From Triops longicaudatus (Eukaryota; Arthropoda; Branchiopoda; Notostraca; Triopsidae): a stretch of 64,000 bases of DNA. Below the pieces are notes generated by a model, which searched no databases, was not told where the DNA came from, and saw only the letters and a program-made list of their open reading frames with translations. The position numbers and the translations under genes are program-made. Numbering within the stretch: position 1 is the stretch's first letter; each line of letters starts with the position of its first letter. The stretch lies in contig JAGQDJ010000024.1 in the NCBI GenBank assembly GCA_022885665.1, forward strand, positions 1,052,912 to 1,116,911, read 5' to 3'. Below, one piece after another: positions 49,897-60,950 of this stretch.

Positions 49897-50463
49897 CTAA
49901 CATGGTTTATATGCGTCTCGTCTCTGCAAACCGGTATGTGTGTGTGTCTTTGTATTTACTACTGACACATATCGCTTAACTAGAGATCTCCGCGAACCGT
50001 TTTCCATAACCTTGGGGGTGTGCTTTGGCGATGTCGGGACGGGAAAGCTTTTATCTCTAGCGATTAACGGACACCCCATAACATGGCGGGGAGATTTATG
50101 AAACCACGACGGGTTGGTAATAGTAGAGTATTTTGCGTATAAAGCATTCTCATATATATTCGTCCTCGTTAAAACGCTCTTGTTCCGTGAAAAGGAGCAA
50201 AACGACACGACAGACGGTTTCCAATAAAACTCTGTTTGCGTTTTCCGTGGTCCTTCCTTGCGGAAACGACAGTGGAAGCTGCCGGTACTGCTAATGTAAC
50301 TTACAACCCTCATTAGGACAAGCTCTTTTCCTTTTATCCGTAAATCATTAACTTGGTAGTGAATCGTAGCAACAAGGAAACCTGTTCGCGCTTTCGTGCA
50401 TTCTCCTTTTTTGGACTCTTTTTTCAGGACTTTTTCGATTGCAGACCGCAGTAATGAGCACAT
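49897..50463 (-). CDS. longest ATG-started ORF, uncharacterised
   Basis: The frame has 188 codons from an ATG. The first 25 residues are lysine-rich and helical (AIEKVLKKESKKGE). A mixed region follows, and the C-terminal third is basic with TH repeats (TKTHTHTGLQRRD) that come from a short GT-rich stretch. There is no signal peptide or membrane span and no recognised motif. Unlike some other long minus-strand frames, the DNA here is not visibly purine-biased, so the absence of stops is a little more meaningful. It could be a single-exon gene or a relic. Confidence 0.17.
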   Translation of the reverse strand: MCSLLRSAIEKVLKKESKKGECTKARTGFLVATIHYQVNDLRIKGKELVLMRVVSYISSTGSFHCRFRKEGPRKTQTEFYWKPSVVSFCSFSRNKSVLTRTNIYENALYAKYSTITNPSWFHKSPRHVMGCPLIARDKSFPVPTSPKHTPKVMENGSRRSLVKRYVSVVNTKTHTHTGLQRRDAYKPC

Positions 50464-52503
50464 GTCTGGCGTTTTTTAGGGTCACACGTACACCGCTCGT
50501 TGGTTATCCCTGGTAAAGTACAGAAGGGTGATACCGTGATACCCTTTGTTATAGGCTTTTTGCTTATTCGCAAAAAAAAAACTATGTTTGAACGAATTTG
50601 CTTCAAAACTAAGTTACGGGGTAAAATTTTCGTCCATGGCTTGCAATTGAATCATGTGAAATTCTGATTTTTTCCCCCTCGGCTAGTTGAACGTTATTTT
50701 CTCCTTTCCTTTGATGTCCAAGTGCTTTTTACAGTTGGGTCTTGACAAAAAAAGTAAAGGTGCAACTTCATTTTCTGATATCCATCAGAAAATTCTATAC
50801 CCCGCGTTTTATGTTGGCTGCTTTGGTGGTAACGGGGGAAAAGGATCGATTGTTGGCAAAAGGCGGGTCGTTTGGGACGGCACCGATAATGGCCACATTT
50901 ATCCTGCTATAGATTTTATAAAGGAGCTAGCTGTAATTTGATTTCGGGGACCTAAAGCGTGAAAAGATTCAATCTTTCTTTTACAGTAATTTCGTTATAT
51001 TTGTAGTGATGTTTCTCTGCGAAATCGATAACGAGTTATTTTTTTTTTTTTTCTTGTCAGGAAAGGGGCAGCGGGTAATAATGTGGGCGCAATTACTGAC
51101 CTTTTGGCCTGGGAACCGAGAAACAGAGATGCATATGGCTGGGTAAGTTATTAGTGATAGCTTTTGGCGATTTGTAGCGTGCAGTAATCATGAAGACGTT
51201 TATGAAAGGAAAAGAGGATGACGGTAGAGAAGCCAAGTTCTCATTTCCCGTAAAAGTTACCGGACTGGTTTTACAAAGCAAGAACGCAAAAAAAGAGGAA
51301 ACTTGGTAAAAAGTTATATCAAGCTGAATAAAGGATCCGGATCTGACGTCATAGCGATGGTCATCCTTGTCGTTGTGGTGGCTTGTAGTGCGTGGCAAGT
51401 TGGGGGCCCTGAAAACAAGGATGAATTTAAAACGTGAAACCGGTCCCACATAATTTATATATAGAAGGAAACTGACACGACCGAACTTCAACTAGAGTAA
51501 ACAGGACATATCAGCTTGATTTGGTGTTACCTTGATTACAAGTTAAGCTTGTGTTTTGTTTTTCCTGGCGGCTGCTCTCCAATTATAGACCAGAAGACCC
51601 GGTTTAGCGGTTTATTATTAGCGAAACTTGCGAAAAGGGGAACCGAAAAAAAGCAAGTTTCAAGTGAATTAGGGAAGCGTTTGTAGAGTATTTAAAGTAC
51701 GTGGAATAAGTTGCCTTACGATGCGTAAGTACGGAGTAGAAATGACTACGACGAATTCAAGTGGGTTCTTGGGGGAAAAAAAAGCAAAAACCAGTCAAAT
51801 TATGAACATAATGGAGGTTATAAGGTACAGAGGAAGGTGAGAAAAACTATAACGTGTTTTTAACGTTTAGAACCTCAAGGTGATGAGGCAGTTTAAGACC
51901 GGGAGAAAACGTGCAGCACAGAAAATAAAAGCACCTTTGTGGGGGGAGGCTACAAAACGTCGTGGTGCCCTGTTAGAGGTCAATGTGCCACGAAGAGCGA
52001 TGCCAATCAGCGAAATGGATGGCTATAAAACGCATGGTCAAGTACCGGAGTTCCATATCTGTTTTCCTTCGTTTTCTTTCTTTCGACACGATTTAGTTTT
52101 TGAAGTTTTCCTTACACAGGCACATTATCCATATTTTAGGTATAAACACGGTTAACGTGTAGATTAAGCTTGTGATACAGTGGCGAAAGTCTGCGGGCTG
52201 AGCGATTGAATTTCTTTCACGTTGTATGTCCACAGTCCGGTGAATGAATGTGTTGTCAGCTGAGGCTTTTCTTAATGTCGTGAAATATTTATTTCAAACT
52301 GAAAGGCACTTCACTCCTTATACATAACAATGTCCATCACATACATTACAAATATCCACTCCAACCTGTCTCATAGTTCGTGACGATGGTTGGAATGTAT
52401 CTTCTTATTTTTGTTTTCGTTGTGTGATCTGGAAAGTTTGGTGAGGTATATTATGCTCTTTGCCACTCACGCGAGTGTCCAAGCGCTTAAAAGCGGAGGA
52501 TTT

Positions 52504-52517
52504 GGGGGGGGGGGGGG
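52504..52517 (+). repeat. G14 homopolymer
   Basis: Fourteen G in a row. Similar runs of twelve occur at 57726-57737 and 61812-61823. Exact lengths are uncertain because such runs are error-prone. Confidence 0.85.
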
Positions 52518-53314
52518 AAGTAAACCAGCTCATGAGAAAAGGTCATGTATTTTTGAAAATTGACATATTTCTTATTCAAGCTTGATCTAGGAAACCACTA
52601 GCGTGGGAACGAAAAGTTTGTCACGGGTTTGGCTTAGCAAAAGGTCTTTCTGGGCCAGTTTGTGTATAACGGGGAGAGCGACAAAGCGTGTAAGCTGATA
52701 ATACTTAATAAATGAAAAGCGTCCGCAACTATAAGGGGGTAAATCTGGTAAAGCTAAGATGTTATGCTGCATACAACCCTACCAATGTGTCCGTCAAGGT
52801 AGATTCACTGGCCAAGGACCATAAGACCTCCTTAGATGAGACCATTGTTGTCCCGTTTTCTGGGCGCTTGTGCTGTCGTACAAGGCTATTGTGCGCGGTT
52901 TCTATTGTGGCAAATGAAAGGTAAGTGTCAGTCCAATGGGTTCCCGTCTCGACTGCACAGTATACTGCATGATGCAGTACCCAAGGACTAGTGTTGCTGT
53001 CACGCCTGTCCAAAGGGCTACAAGCCCCGTCACCCAATTAGTTTGCCCAAATGTCTTGACACATCTTTTGAATTTGGTCACAGCAACTGTTTTTTGTTTT
53101 CATTTTTCTCCCTACTATCTTGTACCACTTCGTAGCTGCGCTTGACTGGATGGTCACGTATCAGTATTGAGCCTTGTCCGAGGTGAGAACTTCCTCGAGC
53201 TCTAATAAGAGAATAATTATGATATTTGTAGGCTCGTTAAACTAACGGCTTTGCCGTTCTTTCGGCATCAATCGTAGTCGCTATTTGGGTGAAGTGGTCA
53301 ATTTATTGTAGCCT

Positions 53315-53339
53315 GGGGATTGGGGGAATGGGGGGGTGG
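53315..53339 (+). other. G-rich tract, G-quadruplex-capable
   Basis: Tracts of 4, 5 and 7 G are separated by three-base loops, then TGG. The long tract can supply two runs, so a four-tract structure is possible. Confidence 0.55.
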
Positions 53340-53768
53340 AAATCCATCTTTCATATCCCCCCAAACCCCTATTACTTGAGTAAGGGATCGAGATCTGTGA
53401 AGCTTCTTGCCCAGATTTCTTAGATCTTTCATTGACACCCTTGATCTGGGGGATTGGGTTCGCAAGTTATATATAGCAGCACTTGACGTAATAAGAAGCA
53501 ATGAGTAAAGGGGGGCTTAAGTGGGAAGTTCGACATTTAGCCTTCGTCCTAGGGGGTTGAATGTAGAATATAATTTCTGAAAAAGCGAAAAATAGGGAGA
53601 AGCCTTCCTGTACTGCGTATAAGAAAAAATGCTTGCTAACCAAAAAACAAGGCAAGAAAAAAATTAAAATAATAAAGTAGGCAATAACAGTTCGTATCAA
53701 TATATTAAATTGTGCATGCGAATACTGAATTCTATTTATTTCTCTTAGTGATTGCGGGCGTAGGCTCT

Positions 53769-53808
53769 CGCCTATGGCCGCATTGACACGCCTATGGCCC
53801 CATTGACG
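53769..53808 (+). repeat. 20-bp tandem repeat, two units plus partial third
   Basis: cgcctatggccgcattgaca is followed directly by the same unit with two differences. A shortened relative (ggcattgatg) comes right after. The period is not a multiple of three, so it does not support a repeated peptide. Confidence 0.85.
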
Positions 53809-54956
53809 GGCATTGATGCCCGCACACGCCAATAATACTTGTTTGACACTGAGGACTCATTGCGAAATGTGATTGCAGCGTTTGACATTTTGCGGCCCGT
53901 TAAAGAAGCGCAATAATGCAGAAAAGTTCGATCGCATCCGCTTTAATGTATACATTTTCTGAGTAGAATACCTTTTTATAAGTCGAAAGTTTATTCGTTC
54001 TAGGCTCGAAAACTTCACTATGGCTTCTACCACGATCGTTGTAGAGGAACAACGGCACCTTGTTTTGTTATTTAGTATCTGGGTCATTTTTGTAAGCACT
54101 TCTAGTAAATTCCTGAAAACTGAAAAATAAGTCATTCCCGTAGCCTTCCAAGAAATGCGCTCAAAAGGAAAAAAAAAAAGAGAAAAGAATAAATGAAAAA
54201 AAATCGTAAAGTAATGTCTAGGTAGGTGGCAAGTGCCATTTATGTGCTCATGTTTGTCTATTGGTATCCTGAGCGCTTTAATAGAAACTTGAAGCTTCTA
54301 GAAAGTCACATGCGTGCGCTGTACAACCTAGAGGGAAACCTAAAAGAAAAAAAAGACAGAATTAGCATAAAAGGACAAATAACAGGCATTAGCTGACGTA
54401 TAAAACCCCGTGCTATTTCGTTAGTAAAACTCGCTGTGAAGTGTATTTTCCTTTACAAGTGTTGTTTGACGTTAGCACGGGTCGCTGTATGCTTTTTATG
54501 GGTTTATAGCGGGTTAAGGGTTTCAGATTTCTTATTTTTCGCCGAGTTATTTCTTTTGTAAAGCTTGTGTGCAAGTCAGGTGCCCGAGTATAGTGTAGCT
54601 GGTGGAGGTTCAGTGTACCGTTTGGCTTATTAGGGGGCTGGATAGTGTACAGGGTACACATTTGTAAGAGAAAACCTTGAGCTGTAAAAGGTCCTGTTGC
54701 CAGCAGTAATAATGCTAGTTTCCTCACGTTGCAGCAAGCCGTTTATCGAAAGGTAACATGATAAAGGTACTACAGAGGACAGCTACTGGGGGTCTTAAGC
54801 TCGGAATGTCGTTGTCGTGGCAACGTGGGTCGCGTGATTCATGCGGCATCGGGCTGCTGGGTAGCGCGAGTAAGGATGCAAGGGGGGTTTTGCTTTATGT
54901 GAGTTAGGTACGACTTCGGAAAGATATAGACGGGGGTGGGGGACCGGCAGTGAGCA

Positions 54957-54970
54957 AGAGAGAGAGAGAG
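54957..54970 (+). repeat. AG microsatellite, seven units
   Basis: Uninterrupted AG dinucleotides. A simple repeat with no attached feature. Confidence 0.9.
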
Positions 54971-55640
54971 ACGTTTCCATGGCAAACAATCCGCTTTGAG
55001 AAGTCGACGCGGAACGAACCTCCGACCTAACCAAGCAAGCCAAAGACATTGGAAGAAATATTCCTTTGTAAAAACAAATCGCTGAAACTGAAAGTCAGTT
55101 TTAATTAATCCTTTTCCTCTACGCTTACAAGTCCTCTAAGAATGATGACTTCAAAATGCTGTAGTATTTTTACAAATGTCTTTAGGAATTTCTATCGAAA
55201 AGTTTTCTGTGGCAGTAATTGAAAAGAAAAGAGGATATTATTGGAACCATTTTTTAAATGCTTTAATATTTTTTCTCTTAAGTCGTTGCGTAGGTCCGTA
55301 TACACAATTTTCAAAAAGGGGAACCTTTTTGTAAATGTCTTATTGAGGGCGTTTATTTTGTAGACTTTCTTCTTGAAGCCTGCGGTGAAAGAGCGTATGT
55401 TTAACGGGTAAGTAATCTCTTCAAAAGAACTAGCATGATGGTTTCGATTTTATTGGTACTTTTTTTTTAAGAGTGGCTCTGCTATCTGAAACGGGTAAAC
55501 GACAGTTAAGAAGCAGTAATGCTATCAGTACTCTAAAGATAGTAGACTAAGATTTAGTCAGTATGTGATCCCGAGCCCTTTTTGTAAATACTGTGCACAG
55601 TCTACCTGATAAAGTTGCACTACCAAACATTTGTAATAGC

Positions 55641-55676
55641 AAATGTGGCACATGCCACATGTGCCGCATGGCATTT
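55641..55676. repeat. nested palindrome
   Basis: ggcacatg (55647-55654) and catgtgcc (55658-55665) pair around a three-base loop. aaatg (55641-55645) and cattt (55672-55676) can pair outside with small bulges. It lies at the start of an AT-rich stretch. No family is recognised. Confidence 0.65.
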
Positions 55677-58572
55677 CTTCTGCTGCTAGCCTGACATTTT
55701 TTAAAACTTAAGAAGGTTCGTTATTGCGAGATATGTTGCATTTTTAGCTAGGGAATCTGTCAGTTTATCAATAATTCTTACATTTTCAAACATTTTAAAA
55801 TCCTAATAGTAAGAAACTTTATAAATCATTCGCAATTATTCATTCCTAGTAAAAAAAAGTATACCACTTTATGAGATTTTTATGCATTTTAAAGTTGTGT
55901 ATTAAAATTAGCTCCTATTCGTCATAAAAATAGCGCGAAGCTGCGAAAGTTAGCTTTCAATTGAGATTTATCCATTCGTTTACTAATCGATCGTGGGTAG
56001 TCATCAATTAATAATCGATGGTCGACTTATCGATTACGACTCTTATTATAGGCGCCGTGGCTAAAAATAATCCTTCTCTGTAATTGTCTTTGAGAGGATA
56101 ATTTTTGTGACATAGGTGAAAATTTGGGGGATCGGTGATGTAAGAGCAACATTTTGTTCAGAATGCAGAAATTCATCTCACCAAAAAACAGACTGGATAA
56201 TATTCAAAAGCGAACACGTGTCCAATACTGGTCAATAAAACCCAAAGTAAAAACCCGAAAAGGGTCGTATGTCACTGAGACGACGTAGTTATCGTAATAC
56301 TCTAATAAATAAATGCTTGGAACTACAGTTCACCATTTTTTTTTACTATTTTTCTCAGCTTTTGTAAATTATTGTAATCTGTGCTTAGTGTCTTGTAACT
56401 CATTTTGTAAAAATACCAGACCAAGAATTTTTGATACAAAAGGCCAGCCAGTCGTGCTCGCGGGGCTTAAAAAGTAGGAAAAAAATAGTGAAAGAAAGAA
56501 CACTGCATTCAGCGATGTCATTAGGATTTCTGTTTTTTGGAAGGATACTTAACTTGCTGTATGCGAGGAGATGTGCTTCAATTCTCATCGAGCGACCTTC
56601 CATAAATCTAACTGGTAGCTACCGGTGCGAGTAGCACTTTCCAGTACTACCCGGTAGCTTTGCTGCGTGTCTTCGATCCGCTGCGCTGTCTTCCTTCAGT
56701 GTATTTAACAAGGAGCAAGCCACTTGTGCGGCACTGTCTCCGATACGAAGTAAGGGTGAAAAAAGCAAAAGTAAGAATGGGCTTGGGATCAGGCCACAAC
56801 AGAGCAAATTTAGTGCGTATCTCTGTCACACTGTCTCGTTTTCTCCCACTTGAAGCGCATGCTGAAGAACCAAGAAGAGGCCTAGCTTCGCACTAATACG
56901 CCTTAGCCGAGAAAATAAGGTTCTTTGATATGGGTTGTTGAGTTCGTACTTTTGTTTTTTATCTTTTCTTTGCCTCCAGTTCCAGTAGAAGCAATTTTGG
57001 CTTCGTCAAAGTTAAAGTCCTTATTATATAGACGTAGCCTGGCATTCTTGTGCTTGAGAGGCTCTGTATAGGCTGAGGGGTTTGAGGGGCCAAACTTCTT
57101 CACTTTGATAACATCTCTGAGTTACTTTGTGTAAGACCAAGTTCATAGTTTTCTATTCCAAACTCGATAGGTGGAGTTTTATGGATTGTGGAAGAATAGT
57201 TCCAGGGCGAGCTAAATATCACATTTTAAAAGTGTTGTAAGGCTTTTTTGCCCCGTAATCTTCGAGTCAAGTCACGATTTAAACAACTTGCTGCTGCCTT
57301 AATCTTGGCCATATCTCGGGCTAAGTAGGGAGTAGAAAGTCTGTGTAGAGGGTGCAAAAGGGAAATATTAGATTAAGATGAGAGAAAAAGTGGTTTTGAG
57401 GTCGCGTGAAAGAGCAGTGATTGTTTCTTCCCACTTAGGATTCCCGAAAGACTCGAGCGAAAGTTTTCCTTACACCGCCAAGTTGTAGGGCAAAAAAAAA
57501 AAAAAAGATCGGGTAGTGGTTTGGGTTGGGTTGATGATGACGATGCTCGGTCGTGACCTCAGCTCATGATGCTGATCGGACCACAGAGGCCATAAAGTCT
57601 CTTCTCGCTTTGCAGTAAACGTCCACGTGAAGCAGGGTTGCATTGTTGCCGCAGCGGTTGATGCCTTGTGTACTCCTTTTTCTTATAGACATTTTGTACC
57701 CCCTTGTAGAAAAGCTCATACACCAGGGGGGGGGGGGCAGCCAAAGATAGGAGAGAAATAGTTAGTCCAGTACAGTACAAGCGTATAGACAGTATTATGC
57801 TAGCATGTTCCTCTTTATAGCTGCTTACGTCTCTTTTAGGAAGTCATGCAAGGGCAGCTTTGGTACGCTCAAGTTGTTTGCAAAAGAGATCAGTAAGCAT
57901 GACTGTGGCTATTGCAGAAATCCTAGCAATAGTCGTCCCGAGGAAAAACGGAGAAGGTCCTGTGACAGCCGCAATGTTCGCAGAGGAAATGTCGAGTTTT
58001 TATAGAAACCTATGAATCAAAGAAGATGGCTTATCACAACCGAGGTGACGTTTGTGGTCTAGTGCTAGCTACGGCTGCTTGTGGAATCACAGTTTTGGGC
58101 GTAGTTTCTGCAACATGACGTTCATTGTAGATCATTAAGGATGAAGTTCGGAATTGCTGCAGCCAGTATTGGACATACGACGTTGGCAAAGGGAAACTCG
58201 TTCTGCTTCACTGCCGTATTGACGGAAGCACGCCTTGCACCGTAACCAATGCTAGTACTAGCTGCGTAATAACTGCTTCGCCCAGTGCTGGTCAAAGCAA
58301 TTACTATACAGCCCAGGTCAAGTCATCAATTTAGTTATAAATCAAGTCTCAACTTGGGATCAGGTCAGCAGAAATTTCATTGTTTAGTAGAAACTTAAGC
58401 AGGAAATACGAAAGTGTATAAAATTTACTAGTGCATATTTAAGATACTGGATATTTTCAGAATTTTATGGAAACTTTATGAAACGCAATTTATGTGGACG
58501 GGAATGAGATTATACATGTTGGGTTACTGGACTAAAGGGAGCATATTAGGAGCGTCTAATTGCCAATGTTGG

Positions 58573-58902
58573 TAGGATGGCAGTGAGGCGGGGTTCGGGA
58601 GTAAAATGGTAACGAAGGTGAAGGAGAGTTATAGCGTGAAATCTGTGATTGCAGCGTTGCTTGCCGAGCTTGGAAGAAATAACCCTTATGGGCGAACACA
58701 TCCAATTAGAGTCTGGGGTATGGAAACTGTGAGCAGCTTTGAGAAAATCATACAACCTTCGTCGAACGCTATGCGTATTTCATTTCCTACAGTCCTGAAT
58801 GAGTTTGCTTCTTTCAGAAACTATTTTAACTATTGTGGCCGTGCTTTTTTACAGTTTGAATGGCGAATTGCCTTAAGAAGACACAGCAGCACCGAGTGTT
58901 GA
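58573..58902 (+). CDS. exon-like open frame, uncharacterised
   Basis: The frame is open after TAG at 58573-58575 and runs to TGA at 58900; counted from ATG 58606 it has 98 codons. The TAG itself would serve as the AG of a 3' splice site. ctaat lies about 18 bases before it, a plausible branch point. The translation looks globular, with helix-like parts (VKSVIAALLAELGR), then NNPYGRTHPIRVWGME, then aromatic residues (FASFRNYFNYCGRAFLQFEW). No upstream exon in phase could be found. No family is recognised. It is among the more protein-like frames here. Confidence 0.2.
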
Positions 58903-60427
58903 GTCAATACGCCGTTCCAGTCCCAGAATGCATATGTATAGGCCTTGTTTCCTAGCCTACGCCCATAACACGAGGGTATTGACTGGGAATAGGTTTTTCG
59001 GTGGTAATTCAGGCCTTTTTCAGGTTCTCGCATCTTTTTTCAGAGAAGAAGGCTGATACATACATATGCAGTACCAAATTTTGCTAGCATTTGGAATATG
59101 TTTTATAATCTAAAGGACATAAAAGCTAGAATTTTGGGCATATAATTCGCAAGGAAAGCTCTTTTATCCGTTCTTGTTGCAGTAGTTTTTCCGTTTAACG
59201 ACTTATGATTTAGTGAAAATATTATCTCGCTAATCCACTTTTACATGTCTTAAAAAATTGCTATGCACTGAAGCTCACGACAGTGAAAACAACACTGTTA
59301 TGATCTGTATCAAAAACCAACGAAAATTTACAAAGAGTTGCACACAACGAACATTACTGTAACGAACTCTGTTTATTATTGGCTACTACGGACAAGTTCA
59401 AAAGTACCAACTTCTTTGAAAACACAAAAATGGGTCCAATGGTGCGAACTCCAGATACAAAAAAAAAAATCAATTTCCAGGACGTTTACTATATTACTGT
59501 ATCGTCTATTGTATATTACTGTTATTAGATATTACTCTATCGTATTACTTGTCTATCGTTGATATTATAGTTACGACAATGTAACGAAGTTTACAAAACA
59601 ACAACAACATTGTAATGGTAAAAATCACGCAATTTATTGACTTCTTACCCAAATAACCATTTACGCTCTAACTAAGTACCTTTTTTTACTATCAACAGAC
59701 TTTTTTGTAATTCTGCATTTATTACCTAGAGAATCCAGATTTAGCATATCCTGTATTGGGTTCATTTGCGTACAGGCCAGACAGGAGGACTTAAAAATGT
59801 TCCGCTACTACCGTGTAACGGCCGATTTACCAATTAATTGCAGCGTTGTAGTTGCTGCCGGATATGGCCTCAGATTATGTCTCTAGTTGCTGTGCGTCTT
59901 TGAGTCGTGTGTCTTTACACGTATGTGACATTTGGCGAGAATAAAAACGAGAGAAGAGTAATTCAACCTTGCGTTGAGTAAGTGGTCAGAAAAAGGTATC
60001 TGGGATGTATGCACAAGATTAAGCTACAGTCTCTGGGTATGAAAATTATGCGCACTCATGTCAAGCTCGACCAAGAGAAAGCTAAGTAGACAAGGAAATA
60101 CGCATATATGTCGTTGATTTATCTTTATGACTGACGTCCTTTTCGTACCTTGTATCCCTGTATGTATCGTAATGCGAGGGAACGAGTTAAGCAATGTGAT
60201 TCAGGGAACGGAAGTTTTTAAACGCCTAAAGCTTACTATGGAAGAAAAGAAATACTTTGTAGGAAAGAGCACTGTCTGAAAGTAAACTCAGAAAAAAAGG
60301 GCCGCATGTGTGTCGACCATTGTGTCGCCAACCTGAATTACTGATGCGGTTGAAACGTGGTGTTTTCACTGCAGATAAGAAGCTCTGAATAGTACAAGAC
60401 ACTGCGAAAAAGCGCTCCCCTAAAAAT
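58903..60427. other. no gene recognised; AT-rich with degenerate TATTACT repeat
   Basis: Most of this block is AT-rich (59050-59700). Near 59485-59570 the words tattact and tatcgt recur irregularly, giving a degenerate low-complexity repeat. No gene or RNA is supported. Confidence 0.5.
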
Positions 60428-60665
60428 GGGGACTTACGAATCCAAAGAGTGGATTCCCACTTAAAAAATGGGACCCGCTGTTAATCAGTGGGTCGGTCCT
60501 CGTTATTAGTGGGCAAGTATTCTTAAAAATGGCACTTTCCCCCCTAATTTTGGCATAGTGGTCCCACAATCGGGGACTTTTGAATCCAAAACATTGATTT
60601 ACAAAGTTAAAGAATGGGGCCCGCTATTAATCAATGAATTAATCCTTTTACTTAATGGTTTTGTG
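60428..60665 (+). repeat. diverged tandem duplication, period about 144-146 bp
   Basis: Copy 1 (about 60428-60519) and copy 2 (about 60572-60665) share ggggactt..gaatccaaa at their start and cccgct.ttaatca at their centre. The period is 144 at the start and 146 after a 2-base length change. In the last 33 aligned bases most differences have G or C in copy 1 and A or T in copy 2. CpG-containing words in copy 1 (ttacgaatcc, gtcggtcctcg) are TG-, TA- or TT-containing in copy 2. Confidence 0.75.
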
Positions 60666-60803
60666 CAGTTCGAAATTGAACTTTCGCCTATATTTGGCAA
60701 ACTTCACCTAATCTTTGGACATGAGTTTGCAGAAGCCGTGACCCTTAAAACAGTAAGTTCTAGGAAATCCTTAGATCATTTACTGTTTCTGAGAACATGG
60801 TAA
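60558..60803 (+). CDS. small ORF over repeat copy 2, probably spurious
   Basis: This is an 81-codon frame from a GTG covering copy 2 of the tandem repeat and continuing beyond it. The same frame in copy 1 is closed by a stop at 60462. The hydrophobic start of the second third (LLINELILLLNGFVQF) comes from AT-rich sequence. No family is recognised. Confidence 0.07.
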   Translation: MVPQSGTFESKTLIYKVKEWGPLLINELILLLNGFVQFEIELSPIFGKLHLIFGHEFAEAVTLKTVSSRKSLDHLLFLRTW

Positions 60804-60930
60804 GGGGGAGGCTTAAACAAGATTAAGCAATAATACCAGTTTAACAAAAAATGCTTTTGACGTCAAGTCAAAGAAAGGAAGATCATCTGCCATTTTCTTG
60901 TCCATTTCTATTATAGCGCAACAGTGGGGA

Positions 60931-60950
60931 GGATATTCCCGGGAATATCC
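60931..60950. repeat. perfect 20-bp palindrome
   Basis: ggatattcccgggaatatcc reads the same on both strands with no spacer. It could be a dimeric DNA-binding site. Perfect palindromes of this length are uncommon but not excluded by chance in 64 kb. Confidence 0.9.

Larger units (their letters stand above)
50464..58572. other. no gene recognised; small repeats and a long AT-rich part
   Basis: Frames are short (for example 50687-50941, 52712-52924, 53467-53832) and without motifs. Repeats and tracts inside it are listed separately: a G14 run, a G-rich tract, a 20-bp tandem repeat, an AG run and a nested palindrome. A TATAAAA at 54399-54405 has no convincing ORF behind it. The region 55080-56400 is AT-rich, with atcgat recurring three times near 55988-56035. 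Confidence 0.5.
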
